Assembly (NCBI GenBank): GCA_964424455.1 | Contig: CAYRJA010000001.1 | Span: forward strand, 1 to 64,000 | Direction: 5' to 3' | Length of the DNA: 64,000 nt | DNA from: CAYRJA01 sp964424455 | Lineage (GTDB): Bacteria; Bacteroidota; Bacteroidia; Chitinophagales; UBA10324 | Part shown: positions 42,208 through 51,528 of the stretch, piece by piece | Position numbering within the stretch: position 1 is the first letter of the stretch | How the letters are laid out: the number at the start of each line of letters is the position of its first letter | The notes under the pieces: model-generated | The model's input: only the letters and a program-made list of their open reading frames with translations | The model's database searches: none | What the model was told of the DNA's origin: nothing | Program-made: the position numbers and the translations under genes

Positions 42208-43236
42208 ATGACAGCTTCAAAGCATAAACATAAATTATCGAACTTATCAAGAGTTCTGATAGCAGCAGCTTCACTTGCCACTATAGCATCATTGCTTTTC
42301 CCCTTCTGGGAAATTCATTTATGGGCGCCTCAATATCCTGAAGGATTAACGATGTATATCTGGCACAACAAACTTTCCGGCGATGTACAAATCATTAATG
42401 GGTTGAATCACTATATCGGCATGAAAATGATTAAGCAGGAAATGTTTCCGGAGTTTAAGATACTTGGAATTTGTATAGCTGTTATTATTCTGTGGGGTTT
42501 ATTAGTTGCTGTAACAGGTTCGTTTAAGTTGCTTATCTCTCTTATTATCGCGGATGTAGTATTTGCCATCAGTGCAATGACGGATTTTTACCTTTGGGAA
42601 TACGATTATGGACATAACCTGAGTCCGGAAGCAGCCATCCAGGTTCCGGGCATGACTTACCAGCCGCCGCTTATCGGATACAAAGTACTTTTAAACTTCG
42701 AAGCATATAGCGGACCTTACATAGGAGGATGGGCGGCTATAATTGCAGGAGTTGTTTTCTTCTTAGTATTAGTTTATGAATGGAGAAAAAGACAAAAACA
42801 CAATAAAATGATGACACACATATTATCTGTAACAGGATTGCTCATATTGTTCTGTTTTTCTGCATGTTCACAAAATGCAGAACCGATTAAATACGGAAAA
42901 GACAATTGCAGCTACTGTAATATGACCATAATGAAAAAGAATTTCGGAGGAGAAATAGTAACGAAGAAAGGAAAGGTTTTCAAATTTGATGATGCAGGAT
43001 GTCTGAGAGATTTTCTTGTAGAAAAAAAGATAGAGAAGGGAGAAGCAGGGAAAATCTTTATGAATGATATGGATAAAGGCGAACTGATGGACACAGAACA
43101 ATTAATTATAGTGAAGAATGATTCTTTCCGAACTCCGATGGTATCGGGTATCTTTGCGGTGAAAAAAGAAAACGCAAATGCTTACCTTGATAAAACAGGA
43201 AGCAGTGAAGTTGATATTAGTGAATGGATAAAATAG
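42208..43236 (+). CDS. nosL: Membrane protein fused to NosL copper chaperone
   Basis: 342 residues. Residues ~1-195 form a polytopic membrane domain with about four helices and an extracytoplasmic W-E-I-H-L-W-A-P-Q-Y-P-E-G-L loop, like the separate small membrane protein found in clade II nos clusters. Residues ~201-342 are NosL, with its own signal-like segment and lipobox (F-S-A-C-S) and the Cu(I)-binding N-C-S-Y-C-N-M-T-I-M motif near 231-240, which delivers copper to NosZ. No stop codon separates the parts. Two in-frame ATG codons at 42808 and 42811 could start NosL independently, so either a true fusion or an internal start is possible. nosD overlaps its end by 13 bases. Confidence 0.85.
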   Translation: MTASKHKHKLSNLSRVLIAAASLATIASLLFPFWEIHLWAPQYPEGLTMYIWHNKLSGDVQIINGLNHYIGMKMIKQEMFPEFKILGICIAVIILWGLLVAVTGSFKLLISLIIADVVFAISAMTDFYLWEYDYGHNLSPEAAIQVPGMTYQPPLIGYKVLLNFEAYSGPYIGGWAAIIAGVVFFLVLVYEWRKRQKHNKMMTHILSVTGLLILFCFSACSQNAEPIKYGKDNCSYCNMTIMKKNFGGEIVTKKGKVFKFDDAGCLRDFLVEKKIEKGEAGKIFMNDMDKGELMDTEQLIIVKNDSFRTPMVSGIFAVKKENANAYLDKTGSSEVDISEWIK

Positions 43237-44507
43237 TAAACACTTTCCAACAGCAGGCAAGGTATTTTTTCTTATTGATTCTTATTTCGTGCTGGAATTT
43301 TTTCTCTTCGGAGGCGAAACAGATTACGGTTTCAAATCATCAATCCATTAAGAAAGCTGTTACAGCAGCGGCATCAGGTGATACCATATTCATTGCTCAG
43401 GGAACCTACCGGGAACATGGAATTGAAATAAATATTCCGCTTACCATTATTGGAGAAAAATTTCCGGTGATTGATGGAGAAGCAAAAGGACAGATTTTCA
43501 CTATTCATGCAAATGATGTTACAATCAAAGGATTGCAGATTCAAAACACAGGATATTCTGCTATGAATGACCTTGCCGGAGTCAGAACTCAGAATGTTTC
43601 CAATATAAATGTTATAGGAAATAAATTTCTGAACTGCTGCTATGCCATTTTTATTGCAGGAGGCAGCCGTTGCACAGTAGAAAATAATTCCATTAAAGGA
43701 AACCCCATAGAACAGCAATTGGCAGGAAATGGAATTCACAGTTGGCAGAGCACACATTGTGAAATCCGCAACAATAACATTACCGGTCAGCGCGACGGAA
43801 TTTATTTTGAATTTGTTTTCTTCTCGGTTATCGAAAACAACCGCAGCTATGACAATATGCGTTATGGGTTGCATTTTATGTTTAGTGATAATAACAGGTT
43901 TGAAAAAAATATTTTTGAAAGAAACGGAGCAGGAGTTGCTGTTATGTATAGCAAGTACATCACCATGCTCAATAATATTTACAGCCAGAATTGGGGAGGC
44001 AGCGCTTATGGATTATTATTGAAAGACATTAATGACAGCTATGTACTTTATAATCACTTTGAAAAGAATACGGCAGCAATTAATATGGAGGGCTGTAACA
44101 GGAGTGTATTTCTTCATAATGATTTCATTCAGAATGGATGGGCAATGCGTGTTCAGGCAAATTGTGAGAATAATATAATCTCATTCAATAATTTTATAGG
44201 CAACACATTTGATGTGGCAACAAACGGCTCTCTTTCTTTGAATTACTATTCAAGAAATTATTGGGATAAATATGACGGATATGATTTGAATAGAGACGGT
44301 GTTGGTGATGTACCTTATCGCCCAGTCAGCGTGTTCAGCATGATAAGTGAAAATATACCCGAGAGCATGATTATGATGCAGAGTTTTTCAGTAATGCTTT
44401 TAGATAAAGTGGAAAGAGTGCTGCCCGGCATCATTCCCGAAGGATTGATTGATAACTTACCATTGATGAAAAAAAATAATAATGCTTATCCGGATTCAAA
44501 ATCTTAA
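43224..44507 (+). CDS. nosD: NosD periplasmic copper-site maturation protein
   Basis: 427 residues. A signal peptide (Y-F-F-L-L-I-L-I-S-C-W-N-F-F-S-S-E-A) is followed by a right-handed parallel beta-helix of the CASH/PbH1 type with N-x-I and G-I turns throughout (for example N-G-I-H-S-W near 167 and R-Y-G-L-H-F-M-F-S near 212). NosD works with NosF and NosY to mature the NosZ copper-Z site. It overlaps nosL by 13 bases and nosF by 26 bases, so translation is coupled. Confidence 0.93.
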   Translation: MDKIVNTFQQQARYFFLLILISCWNFFSSEAKQITVSNHQSIKKAVTAAASGDTIFIAQGTYREHGIEINIPLTIIGEKFPVIDGEAKGQIFTIHANDVTIKGLQIQNTGYSAMNDLAGVRTQNVSNINVIGNKFLNCCYAIFIAGGSRCTVENNSIKGNPIEQQLAGNGIHSWQSTHCEIRNNNITGQRDGIYFEFVFFSVIENNRSYDNMRYGLHFMFSDNNRFEKNIFERNGAGVAVMYSKYITMLNNIYSQNWGGSAYGLLLKDINDSYVLYNHFEKNTAAINMEGCNRSVFLHNDFIQNGWAMRVQANCENNIISFNNFIGNTFDVATNGSLSLNYYSRNYWDKYDGYDLNRDGVGDVPYRPVSVFSMISENIPESMIMMQSFSVMLLDKVERVLPGIIPEGLIDNLPLMKKNNNAYPDSKS

Positions 44508-45195
44508 CAAAAGTTTTCGCAGACTGCAGGTATTGAAAGATGTTACAGTTTCTTTTGATGTAAACCAGTCTGTTGCGATAGTAGGACCCAATGGCTCGGG
44601 TAAAACCACACTTATTAAGACTATACTGGGAATGGTAATCCCTGACAGTGGCGAGATTAAAGTGAATGAAAAAAAAATCTACCGTAATTTTCATTACCGG
44701 CAGTCAATCGGTTATATGCCGCAGATAGGAAGGTATCCTGAGAATACAACAATTGGGCAAATCTTCCGGATGATAAAAGATATACGGCAGCACAACGGTT
44801 CACCGCTCGATGAAGAATTAATAGAGGCATATCAATTGCCTTCCCTGTTTAACAAACGGATGAGGACACTTTCGGGCGGAACAAGGCAGAAAGTAAGCGC
44901 TGCGCTCGCATTCCTTTTTAATCCTCCTATATTAATCCTGGATGAACCCACAGCAGGACTTGATCCGCTAAGCGCTGAAATTCTGAAAGAAAAAATTCTG
45001 AAGGAAAGAAGTCACAATAAACTTATACTGATTACATCGCATATAATGAGCGATCTGGACGAACTGAGTTCGCACATACTTTATATGCTTGAGGGTAATC
45101 TGCAATTTTTTAAATCTGTTGAAGATTTAAGAAAAGAAACAGAAGAAGAGCGGTTAGGGAAGATAATGGCAAAATTAATGATGCATAAATCCTGA
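44482..45195 (+). CDS. nosF: NosF ABC transporter ATPase
   Basis: 237 residues. Walker A G-P-N-G-S-G-K-T-T near residue 36, signature L-S-G-G-T-R-Q-K near 132, Walker B L-I-L-D-E-P-T-A-G-L-D near 153 and the switch His in I-T-S-H-I-M near 189 are intact. It powers the NosDFY complex that supplies or matures the NosZ cluster. It overlaps nosD by 26 bases and is followed by nosY. Confidence 0.94.
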   Translation: MLIRIQNLNKSFRRLQVLKDVTVSFDVNQSVAIVGPNGSGKTTLIKTILGMVIPDSGEIKVNEKKIYRNFHYRQSIGYMPQIGRYPENTTIGQIFRMIKDIRQHNGSPLDEELIEAYQLPSLFNKRMRTLSGGTRQKVSAALAFLFNPPILILDEPTAGLDPLSAEILKEKILKERSHNKLILITSHIMSDLDELSSHILYMLEGNLQFFKSVEDLRKETEEERLGKIMAKLMMHKS

Positions 45196-45277
45196 TTTGC
45201 CATTAGGAAAAAGAAAATTAAACAGGATATTTCAGAGAGGGATTTTTTGAAATATTCGGGACAACAATAAAGATAGA

Positions 45278-46042
45278 ATGAAACTACTGAAATACATATT
45301 TTTTGATTTAGTGCGCAGCCGGTTTGTACTGTTTTATTTCCTGCTGTTGCTGATTTTCACCGGAACATTCCTGCTGTTACAGGAGGACGCTGCCAAAGTT
45401 CAGTTGAGTTTGCTGAATATCATTATTCTGATTGTTCCCCTGGTCAGTGTCATCTTTGCTACGATTCACTGGTACAACTCATCTGAGTTTATTGAAGTGC
45501 TGCTTGCTCAACCAGTCAGCAGAAAAAAAATTTTTATCAGCGAATTATTAGCGTTAAGTCTTGCGGTAGGAGGAGCTTTTGTGCTGGCAACAGGTTTTCC
45601 GCTGCTGTTGTTTTATCCTGACATTGTTTCAGTCCTTCTGATTGTTGCAGGATTCTTTCTTACTGTCATATTTATTGCATTGGCTTTCTGGGCGGCGGTT
45701 TTTACCAGAGATAAAGCAAAAGGAATCGGATTGAGTTTGGTACTATGGCTTTACTTCTCTCTTATTTATGACGGGTTGGTGCTGATGCTGATGTTCAACC
45801 TGAGCGATTATCCGATTAGTAAGGCGGTGGTAGCGCTCCTTTCGCTCAACCCCGTTGATATGGCAAGAGTAATGGTGCTGATGAAAATGAATATGAATGC
45901 TATGCTCGGGTACAGCGGAGCAGTGTTTACTGAGTTTTTAGGCAGCACTGTCGGATTGGTTTATTCAGGCATATTGCTTTTCATCTGGGCTTTAGTGCCT
46001 TTCTGGTGGGCGCTAAAAAGATTTTCACATAAGGATTTGTAA
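45278..46042 (+). CDS. nosY: NosY ABC transporter permease
   Basis: 254 residues with six membrane segments (about residues 17-37, 43-63, 90-112, 118-140, 153-176 and 225-247). The cytoplasmic coupling region L-L-A-Q-P-V-S-R-K-K-I-F near 76 is characteristic of NosY/ABC-2 permeases. It pairs with NosF and NosD. The stop codon TAA lies in a TTGTAACAG copy of the dispersed word, and the next gene starts 3 bases later. Confidence 0.92.
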   Translation: MKLLKYIFFDLVRSRFVLFYFLLLLIFTGTFLLLQEDAAKVQLSLLNIIILIVPLVSVIFATIHWYNSSEFIEVLLAQPVSRKKIFISELLALSLAVGGAFVLATGFPLLLFYPDIVSVLLIVAGFFLTVIFIALAFWAAVFTRDKAKGIGLSLVLWLYFSLIYDGLVLMLMFNLSDYPISKAVVALLSLNPVDMARVMVLMKMNMNAMLGYSGAVFTEFLGSTVGLVYSGILLFIWALVPFWWALKRFSHKDL

Positions 46043-46045
46043 CAG

Positions 46046-47299
46046 ATGGATAACAAGCAAACTTTCGTAAAGAGATTTTATGTTGCCTTGTTCAATCTGT
46101 TGCTGGCTGCTTCAGTTGGTACCATCCTGCGTTATGTGTTTATTCACCCCCTGAAAATAGTAGATGATTTTCGTTATGTACTTCATGCACATTCACATGT
46201 TGCAATGATGGGATGGGGGTTTATGGCACTGTTCGGTTGCCTGTTGTATTCTTTCTCACCTGAAACTTCAGGAAAGAAAATTTATCATATTCTTTTCTGG
46301 ACGTGTGAGGTAATTATTCTAATCTTACTCGTTAATTTCTGGGTGAATGGCTATGATGTTACAAGCATTGTTTTATCGACAGGTTATATTGTTATCACCT
46401 TTATTTTCTCCATCCGCCTTTTTCGTGATATAAGGAGGAAAGAAAATGTAAAGAATAAACTAAGTATTCACCTGTTGTGTATTTCACTTTTTTTCCTGTG
46501 CCTTTCTGCAATTGGTATTATGGGTATGGCTCCAACAATGATGTTCATGCAAGGTTCGCTGAAAATACTTTTTTATTATTTAACGGTACAGTTCTACATG
46601 CATTTTCAATACAACGGATGGTTCATATTTGCATGCCTTGCTTTATTTTTCACAATGAAGAAGAATGATGCGGCTGTTATAGAACATAAGAACTCTTTAA
46701 TGGTTGTTTACCTGTTTGCATTCAGTACTGTTGTAGCATTCTGTTTCGATGTATTCTGGGCGTTTCCACACTATCCTGTATTTCTGAATCTGTCAGTTGT
46801 AGTTGCGGTCATCCAGTTGATTATGACTGTAACATTATTTGTAATTAATAAAGATTTAGTGAAAGCTATTTGGGGAGGATTAAGATATGGTGTGAAAATA
46901 CTTTTCCTGATTTCCTTTATTGCTCTTATGTTAAAGGAGCTGATACAAATAATAATCATTTATCCCGGAATGGCTCAAACTGTTTTTGTACTTCGCAGTT
47001 ATGTGATAGCTTACCTGCACCTGATATTTCTGGGTATTACAACTGTTTTTCTTTTGGGTTATGCCTGGCAGAATGGAGCTTTAGTTATTCAATCAACATT
47101 CACAAAATTCGCTATCATATTAATTATCAGTTGCATCTTCTTAATTGAGTTAGCGCTTGCTATCATGGGTACTTTATCGTGGGCAGGAAAGTATAACCCA
47201 CCATATATGTATGTATTCATTTTTGCTTTCTCCCTTTCTATTGTCATAGGTATTATTATACTTCTTCTGCTGAACAGAAAAAAAAGAATAAACGAATAA
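46046..47299 (+). CDS. Polytopic membrane protein with His motifs, heme-copper oxidase- or NnrS-like
   Basis: 417 residues with about twelve predicted helices. Histidine-rich helices stand out: L-H-A-H-S-H-V-A-M-M-G-W near residue 46, M-H-F-Q-Y-N-G-W near 186 and A-Y-L-H-L-I-F-L-G near 324. The H-x-H-x3-x3-G-W pattern recalls distant relatives of heme-copper oxidase subunit I and NnrS, a heme-copper membrane protein of nitrosative-stress responses. It starts 3 bases after nosY, so it is part of the nos operon, and may be a quinol-, NO- or copper-linked accessory. The family is not recognised with certainty. Confidence 0.65.
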   Translation: MDNKQTFVKRFYVALFNLLLAASVGTILRYVFIHPLKIVDDFRYVLHAHSHVAMMGWGFMALFGCLLYSFSPETSGKKIYHILFWTCEVIILILLVNFWVNGYDVTSIVLSTGYIVITFIFSIRLFRDIRRKENVKNKLSIHLLCISLFFLCLSAIGIMGMAPTMMFMQGSLKILFYYLTVQFYMHFQYNGWFIFACLALFFTMKKNDAAVIEHKNSLMVVYLFAFSTVVAFCFDVFWAFPHYPVFLNLSVVVAVIQLIMTVTLFVINKDLVKAIWGGLRYGVKILFLISFIALMLKELIQIIIIYPGMAQTVFVLRSYVIAYLHLIFLGITTVFLLGYAWQNGALVIQSTFTKFAIILIISCIFLIELALAIMGTLSWAGKYNPPYMYVFIFAFSLSIVIGIIILLLLNRKKRINE

Positions 47300-47315
47300 C
47301 CGTACCGTCTGACGG

Positions 47316-48098
47316 CTATTCCTGCCGCCTGAATGTATATACAACCCCCATAGACAGTTTGAATAGCGGCAAGGCAAGCTGTGAAGAAGTGTTTACACTG
47401 AAATAAGCATCAGAATTAATAGTGGGAATTATTGCTCCGAACTGTAACACCCCTTTCAGGTTTTTTCCTCCCGCTTTCATTGTAACAGCGGGTTCAAGAT
47501 TCACGAAATAGAGAGAAGTATTGCTATGATACTGAAACTCGGTGTTCCAGAATTTAAACTCATTGTAGAGATGGGCATAAATATGATACAACTGAACATA
47601 ATTTCCTCTCAGATCAAAAGCAATATCAAAATTCTCACTGGTGTATCCGATTCCGGGTTGAAGGAAAATATTGGAGTACTTCGCACTCACTTCAGGATTG
47701 GAAGTTTTGTCTATCCGGTCTTTAGTAGAACCAAAGCCGCCTCCGCCGTAACATTGAAACAGCCCATGTTTTTCTTTACCAAATGTTATAAAATATCCCG
47801 CTCCAGCCTCTCCGGAAAATATATTCAGTTTCTCAATACCTGAATCAGGAATACTCAGGGTGCTGGTGCGGCGGGTGTGGTACATACCGTTAGCTAAAAC
47901 TCCGATATGGTTTGTCAGAGCATAACAAGTCTGGAAATTCAACAATCCACTACCCGACACGCCTAATGCTCCCCCTGCTTTCAGTTCTCCTTTTTCTTTC
48001 AACAGCGGAGAATGGATCGTGTTCGGTTTGTAAAGAGTTACACAACCCGAAAGCAAAACTGACATCACAAAAAGAACTGCCTGAGTTGTGTTTTTCAT
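47316..48098 (-). CDS. Outer membrane lipoprotein, beta-barrel-like, unknown function
   Basis: 260 residues. Lipobox V-L-L-S-G-C (Cys19) and T-L-Y-K-P-N-T-I-H-S-P-L-L near residue 22, followed by alternating beta-strand pattern with G-G-A-L-G-V-S-G-S-G and G-A-G-Y-F-I-T-F-G, and a strand-like end (G-V-V-Y-T-F-R). It looks like a small outer-membrane barrel tethered by a lipid. The opening matches Bacteroidetes proteins annotated as hypothetical. Convergent with the nos operon (16-base gap). Confidence 0.65.
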   Translation of the reverse strand: MKNTTQAVLFVMSVLLSGCVTLYKPNTIHSPLLKEKGELKAGGALGVSGSGLLNFQTCYALTNHIGVLANGMYHTRRTSTLSIPDSGIEKLNIFSGEAGAGYFITFGKEKHGLFQCYGGGGFGSTKDRIDKTSNPEVSAKYSNIFLQPGIGYTSENFDIAFDLRGNYVQLYHIYAHLYNEFKFWNTEFQYHSNTSLYFVNLEPAVTMKAGGKNLKGVLQFGAIIPTINSDAYFSVNTSSQLALPLFKLSMGVVYTFRRQE

Positions 48099-48150
48099 GC
48101 TGTTGCCGGCTTATTTATTATCAGCGCTATTGTCTGCAAGTAAACTCAGA

Positions 48151-49044
48151 TTAAGATGATTTGCGGCTACGCTTTGTTTTAGCCGGTGATTTTTTAGTGC
48201 GTTGAGTATAATCCTTTTCATGCAGCACCAGCACAGGTACAGAAGTGTGGTAAATCATTTGTTCTGTTACACTCCCTTTCATGAACAGTCGGTTAAACAA
48301 ACTCTTTTTACGAGGGAGCATTACCAATACACTTGCTTTGTTCTTAGTCAGAAATGTGCTGATGCCACTGGCGATTTCAATATCAGCAACAACAGCTCCT
48401 GTTATTTTTTTATAAGGAAATTGCTTTTTGATTTTCTTTATTGCATCATTAAATTTTACATCATTATCTGCAAACACCTTATTGTTGACATTGAGAAAGA
48501 TAATTTCTGATTTAGCTTTTTTTGCCACAGGAATCAACTCTTTAATATGTTCAATATTATCTTTTAGTAAATCGGTGGCATATACTATTGTATTCAGCCC
48601 GCTGTAATTTGCATTGTGCGGAACAGCCAGCGCCATACACGGAGCATTGCGCATAATTTTCCATGCATTAGTGCCGAATAAAACTGTTTCTAAGAAACCT
48701 TTTCCTTTGGCTCCTGTTACAATTAAATCTACTTTCTTTTCTTTTGCCAGATCCCTGATTTGCGAAGCAACTACACCGGCTTTCAGTACCGGAATAATTT
48801 TAACCCCTACTGCATATTTTTTAATTGAAGTATAATAGGTTTTCAGATCCTTTTCTGCGGCATCATAAAGTGCAGCATAGTTTAACCGCATATTGGTTAA
48901 TGCTCCATCATAACCGAGATCAGGCACATCAAATATATGTGTGAGAAGAATGGTTGATTTAAAGTCTTTGGCAAGCGCTATCGCATACCGGCAGGCATTG
49001 TCTGCCGCTTTCGAAAAATCGGTGGTGACAAGAATAGTTTTCAT
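48151..49044 (-). CDS. Universal stress protein, two UspA domains
   Basis: 297 residues. The first Usp domain (~1-148) contains T-D-F-S-K-A-A near 8 and the ATP-binding G-A-K-G-K-G-F-L-E-T-V-L-F-G-T-N-A, matching G-x2-G-x9-G-[ST]. The second (~150-285) lacks that motif (L-P-R-K-K-S in its place), so only the first probably binds ATP. A Lys/Arg/Ser-rich tail ends the protein. It lies near trehalose genes, fitting a stress module. Confidence 0.9.
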   Translation of the reverse strand: MKTILVTTDFSKAADNACRYAIALAKDFKSTILLTHIFDVPDLGYDGALTNMRLNYAALYDAAEKDLKTYYTSIKKYAVGVKIIPVLKAGVVASQIRDLAKEKKVDLIVTGAKGKGFLETVLFGTNAWKIMRNAPCMALAVPHNANYSGLNTIVYATDLLKDNIEHIKELIPVAKKAKSEIIFLNVNNKVFADNDVKFNDAIKKIKKQFPYKKITGAVVADIEIASGISTFLTKNKASVLVMLPRKKSLFNRLFMKGSVTEQMIYHTSVPVLVLHEKDYTQRTKKSPAKTKRSRKSS

Positions 49045-49180
49045 AGTGTAGTGTTACAGTTGAGTGAATGATTAACTTTTATTCTCGTTTATTAATTGCT
49101 TTTATAAGTATCAAAATTAACAATCACAAGATAGGTAGGAGTTATTAATACAACAAGAGGTTTATGCTCATATCATACGT

Positions 49181-51394
49181 TCAGGTAAGCAAACCCAACA
49201 AAGACAGCAGTGTCCGTGGCGATTTCAGGTTGTAACGAGCAGAGGAAATACCCGCACCGACCTTTAAAGTCCACGCTTCTGAATTTTTCATTACACTGAA
49301 CATATCTTCATCTGTTCGATCATCACCAACACAAAAGATAAAATCATACTTCTTCTCGGACAGGATTCTTGTAACAGCCTTGCCTTTATCTGCTTCCAGA
49401 CTCCGGAGTTCCACCACTTTATTGCCATTAATCACCTGAACATTCACGTTTTTAAAAACATCGCTTAGTTCGCTGAATAATTCCTTTGCACGCATATCTC
49501 CCAGATTATTATCAGCTTTCCGGTAATGCCATCCGATTGAAAATTCCTTTTCTTCTACAAATGCCCCGGCACAACGTTGTTCATAAGAGTGCATAATCTC
49601 TAACGCTTTCGTTTTCCATCCAATAAAAGAACTGATGGTATTCACCCATTTTTCTCCCTTCCGCTTAATACGGGCACCGTGTTCTGCAATCAGATGGATA
49701 GGCAACGCTCCAAACCATTGCTCTAATGTTTTTATGCTTCTACCACTCACGATGAATACATCATTGCGGGAAGATGCAGTCAGCCGTTTCAATACCTGTA
49801 TTAACTCTGCAGTAGGAGCAGCTTTCTCCGGGTTATCTGCAAATTCTACAAGTGTTCCATCATAGTCCAGTAGCAGCAGCCGGTGTTTTGCCCCGATATA
49901 AGCAGCTATTAATTTCATCTTCTTCCAAATGCTAAGACGCTGAACCGAAAATTGGTTTTGCTGTCTGTGTATGTTCCGCAACTGTGACAGAAAATCTTCC
50001 GCCCATCGTTTTACATCATAATTTTTTATCCGTTGCTGCATATTGTTTAGTCTGAACTCCTGCTCCTGTTCAGGCATACTCAACGCTTGACGGATTTTCA
50101 ATACCATATCTTCTTTATCTATCGGATTTACTATCAATGATTCGCCTAATTCGCTGGCTGCACCGGCCATTTCACTCAGTATCAGTACACCATGTTTGTC
50201 TTTGCGGCTTGCTACAAATTCTTTTGCCACCAGATTCATCCCATCTCGTATCGGCGTAATCAGCGCAAGATCGCAAGCAGTATAAAAAGCGGATAGCTCT
50301 GTAAATTCAAGATGGGCATAACGATAAATCAGCGGTTGCCATGTCAGTGTTCCGTAAATACTGTTAATGTTTCCAACCGCTTCATTTATCATTCTTTTTC
50401 GTTCGGAATATTTATCAATAGATATGCGGGAAGGAACAATAATGAGAATGAACACTACTTTTCCTCTGTATTCGGGATATTCGTCCATTAATGTTTTGTA
50501 TGCAGAAAGCCGGTAGCTGATGCCTTTTGTATAATCAAGCCGGTCAACAGAAAAGATGATTTTACTACCTGTAAATTTCTGTAACAGTTCTTTCCTTTGT
50601 TTTTCAATTTCAGGATAATCATAAGCTGAATTGAATTTTTCAAAATCAATACTGATAGGGAAAATATCAATTTTTACCAACCTGTTTTCAAAACGAATAA
50701 TACGCTGATCATCCTCATACCCCATAATCCGCTGTACAGATTTCAGAAAGTGCATAGCAAAATCATTTGTATGAAACCCGACGATATCTGCGCCCAGCAT
50801 CCCTTCCAGCAAAGCGTGTCCCCATTTGTGAGGAATCAGCCGGAAGATTTCATAAGAAGGAAACGGGATATGCAGAAAAAAGCCGATGGGTGTTCCCGGA
50901 TTTTTCTCACGAAGCATTTTTGGGAGCAGCAGTAAATGATAGTCATGAATCCACACTACATCGTCCGGACCCGCGTGTTTGGATAGCACTTCTGCAAAAC
51001 TTCTATTGGCAGCAGTATAGTGCTTTAAATTATCCGAGCTGTATTCAGCAAAGGAAGTAAAATAGTGAAACAGAGGCCATATAACAGTGTTGGAAAATCC
51101 ATCGTAATAACCGCGATATACTTTCTTATCAATAAAAACGGGAAGATAGGAAAACGATTCCTGCTTCAATCGTTTGTGAAAAATTTTCCAATCTTCTTCC
51201 GTACACCCCGGACAGCCGCACCAGATTACTTCAGAAAACATTTCTGCCTTTATTGTTTCATCATGTTGTAAGAAACTGTTCATAGCGGAAACCAATCCTC
51301 CTGAAGAGGATTTTATTTCAGGGCCGTTTGCTCCTCTTATAAAATTTACGGGCAACCTGTTAGAAACGATGAAGAGTTTTCCTTTTTTACTCAT
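49181..51394 (-). CDS. otsAB: Bifunctional trehalose-6-phosphate synthase/phosphatase
   Basis: 737 residues. The first ~470 form a GT20 OtsA domain with I-V-S-N-R-L-P-V-N near residue 9, W-I-H-D-Y-H-L-L near 147 and the donor-site block R-D-G-M-N-L-V-A-K-E near 390. The C-terminal ~225 residues form an OtsB HAD phosphatase with L-L-L-D-Y-D-G-T-L near 510 and G-D-D-R-T-D-E-D-M-F near 700. Fusion of the two steps is known in bacteria and eukaryotes. It would make trehalose from UDP-glucose and glucose-6-phosphate as an osmolyte. The GH15 gene upstream on the same strand is the likely partner (134-base gap). Confidence 0.94.
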   Translation of the reverse strand: MSKKGKLFIVSNRLPVNFIRGANGPEIKSSSGGLVSAMNSFLQHDETIKAEMFSEVIWCGCPGCTEEDWKIFHKRLKQESFSYLPVFIDKKVYRGYYDGFSNTVIWPLFHYFTSFAEYSSDNLKHYTAANRSFAEVLSKHAGPDDVVWIHDYHLLLLPKMLREKNPGTPIGFFLHIPFPSYEIFRLIPHKWGHALLEGMLGADIVGFHTNDFAMHFLKSVQRIMGYEDDQRIIRFENRLVKIDIFPISIDFEKFNSAYDYPEIEKQRKELLQKFTGSKIIFSVDRLDYTKGISYRLSAYKTLMDEYPEYRGKVVFILIIVPSRISIDKYSERKRMINEAVGNINSIYGTLTWQPLIYRYAHLEFTELSAFYTACDLALITPIRDGMNLVAKEFVASRKDKHGVLILSEMAGAASELGESLIVNPIDKEDMVLKIRQALSMPEQEQEFRLNNMQQRIKNYDVKRWAEDFLSQLRNIHRQQNQFSVQRLSIWKKMKLIAAYIGAKHRLLLLDYDGTLVEFADNPEKAAPTAELIQVLKRLTASSRNDVFIVSGRSIKTLEQWFGALPIHLIAEHGARIKRKGEKWVNTISSFIGWKTKALEIMHSYEQRCAGAFVEEKEFSIGWHYRKADNNLGDMRAKELFSELSDVFKNVNVQVINGNKVVELRSLEADKGKAVTRILSEKKYDFIFCVGDDRTDEDMFSVMKNSEAWTLKVGAGISSARYNLKSPRTLLSLLGLLT

Positions 51395-51528
51395 TTGAAA
51401 AATATGCTGCTGGTATATAATAAATTGAATACTGCTTCTTGCAATTGACTAAAGATACTATTTTAAACCTGTTTCTCATTTTACTGTTCATCAACCGATA
51501 AATTTTAAGAAAGAAAATCTTCCGGGTG

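Noticed and set aside
40007..47299. NosR and a TAT-dependent nosZ
   Set aside because: No NosR-like gene is present and the NosZ leader lacks a twin-arginine motif, which fits clade II.
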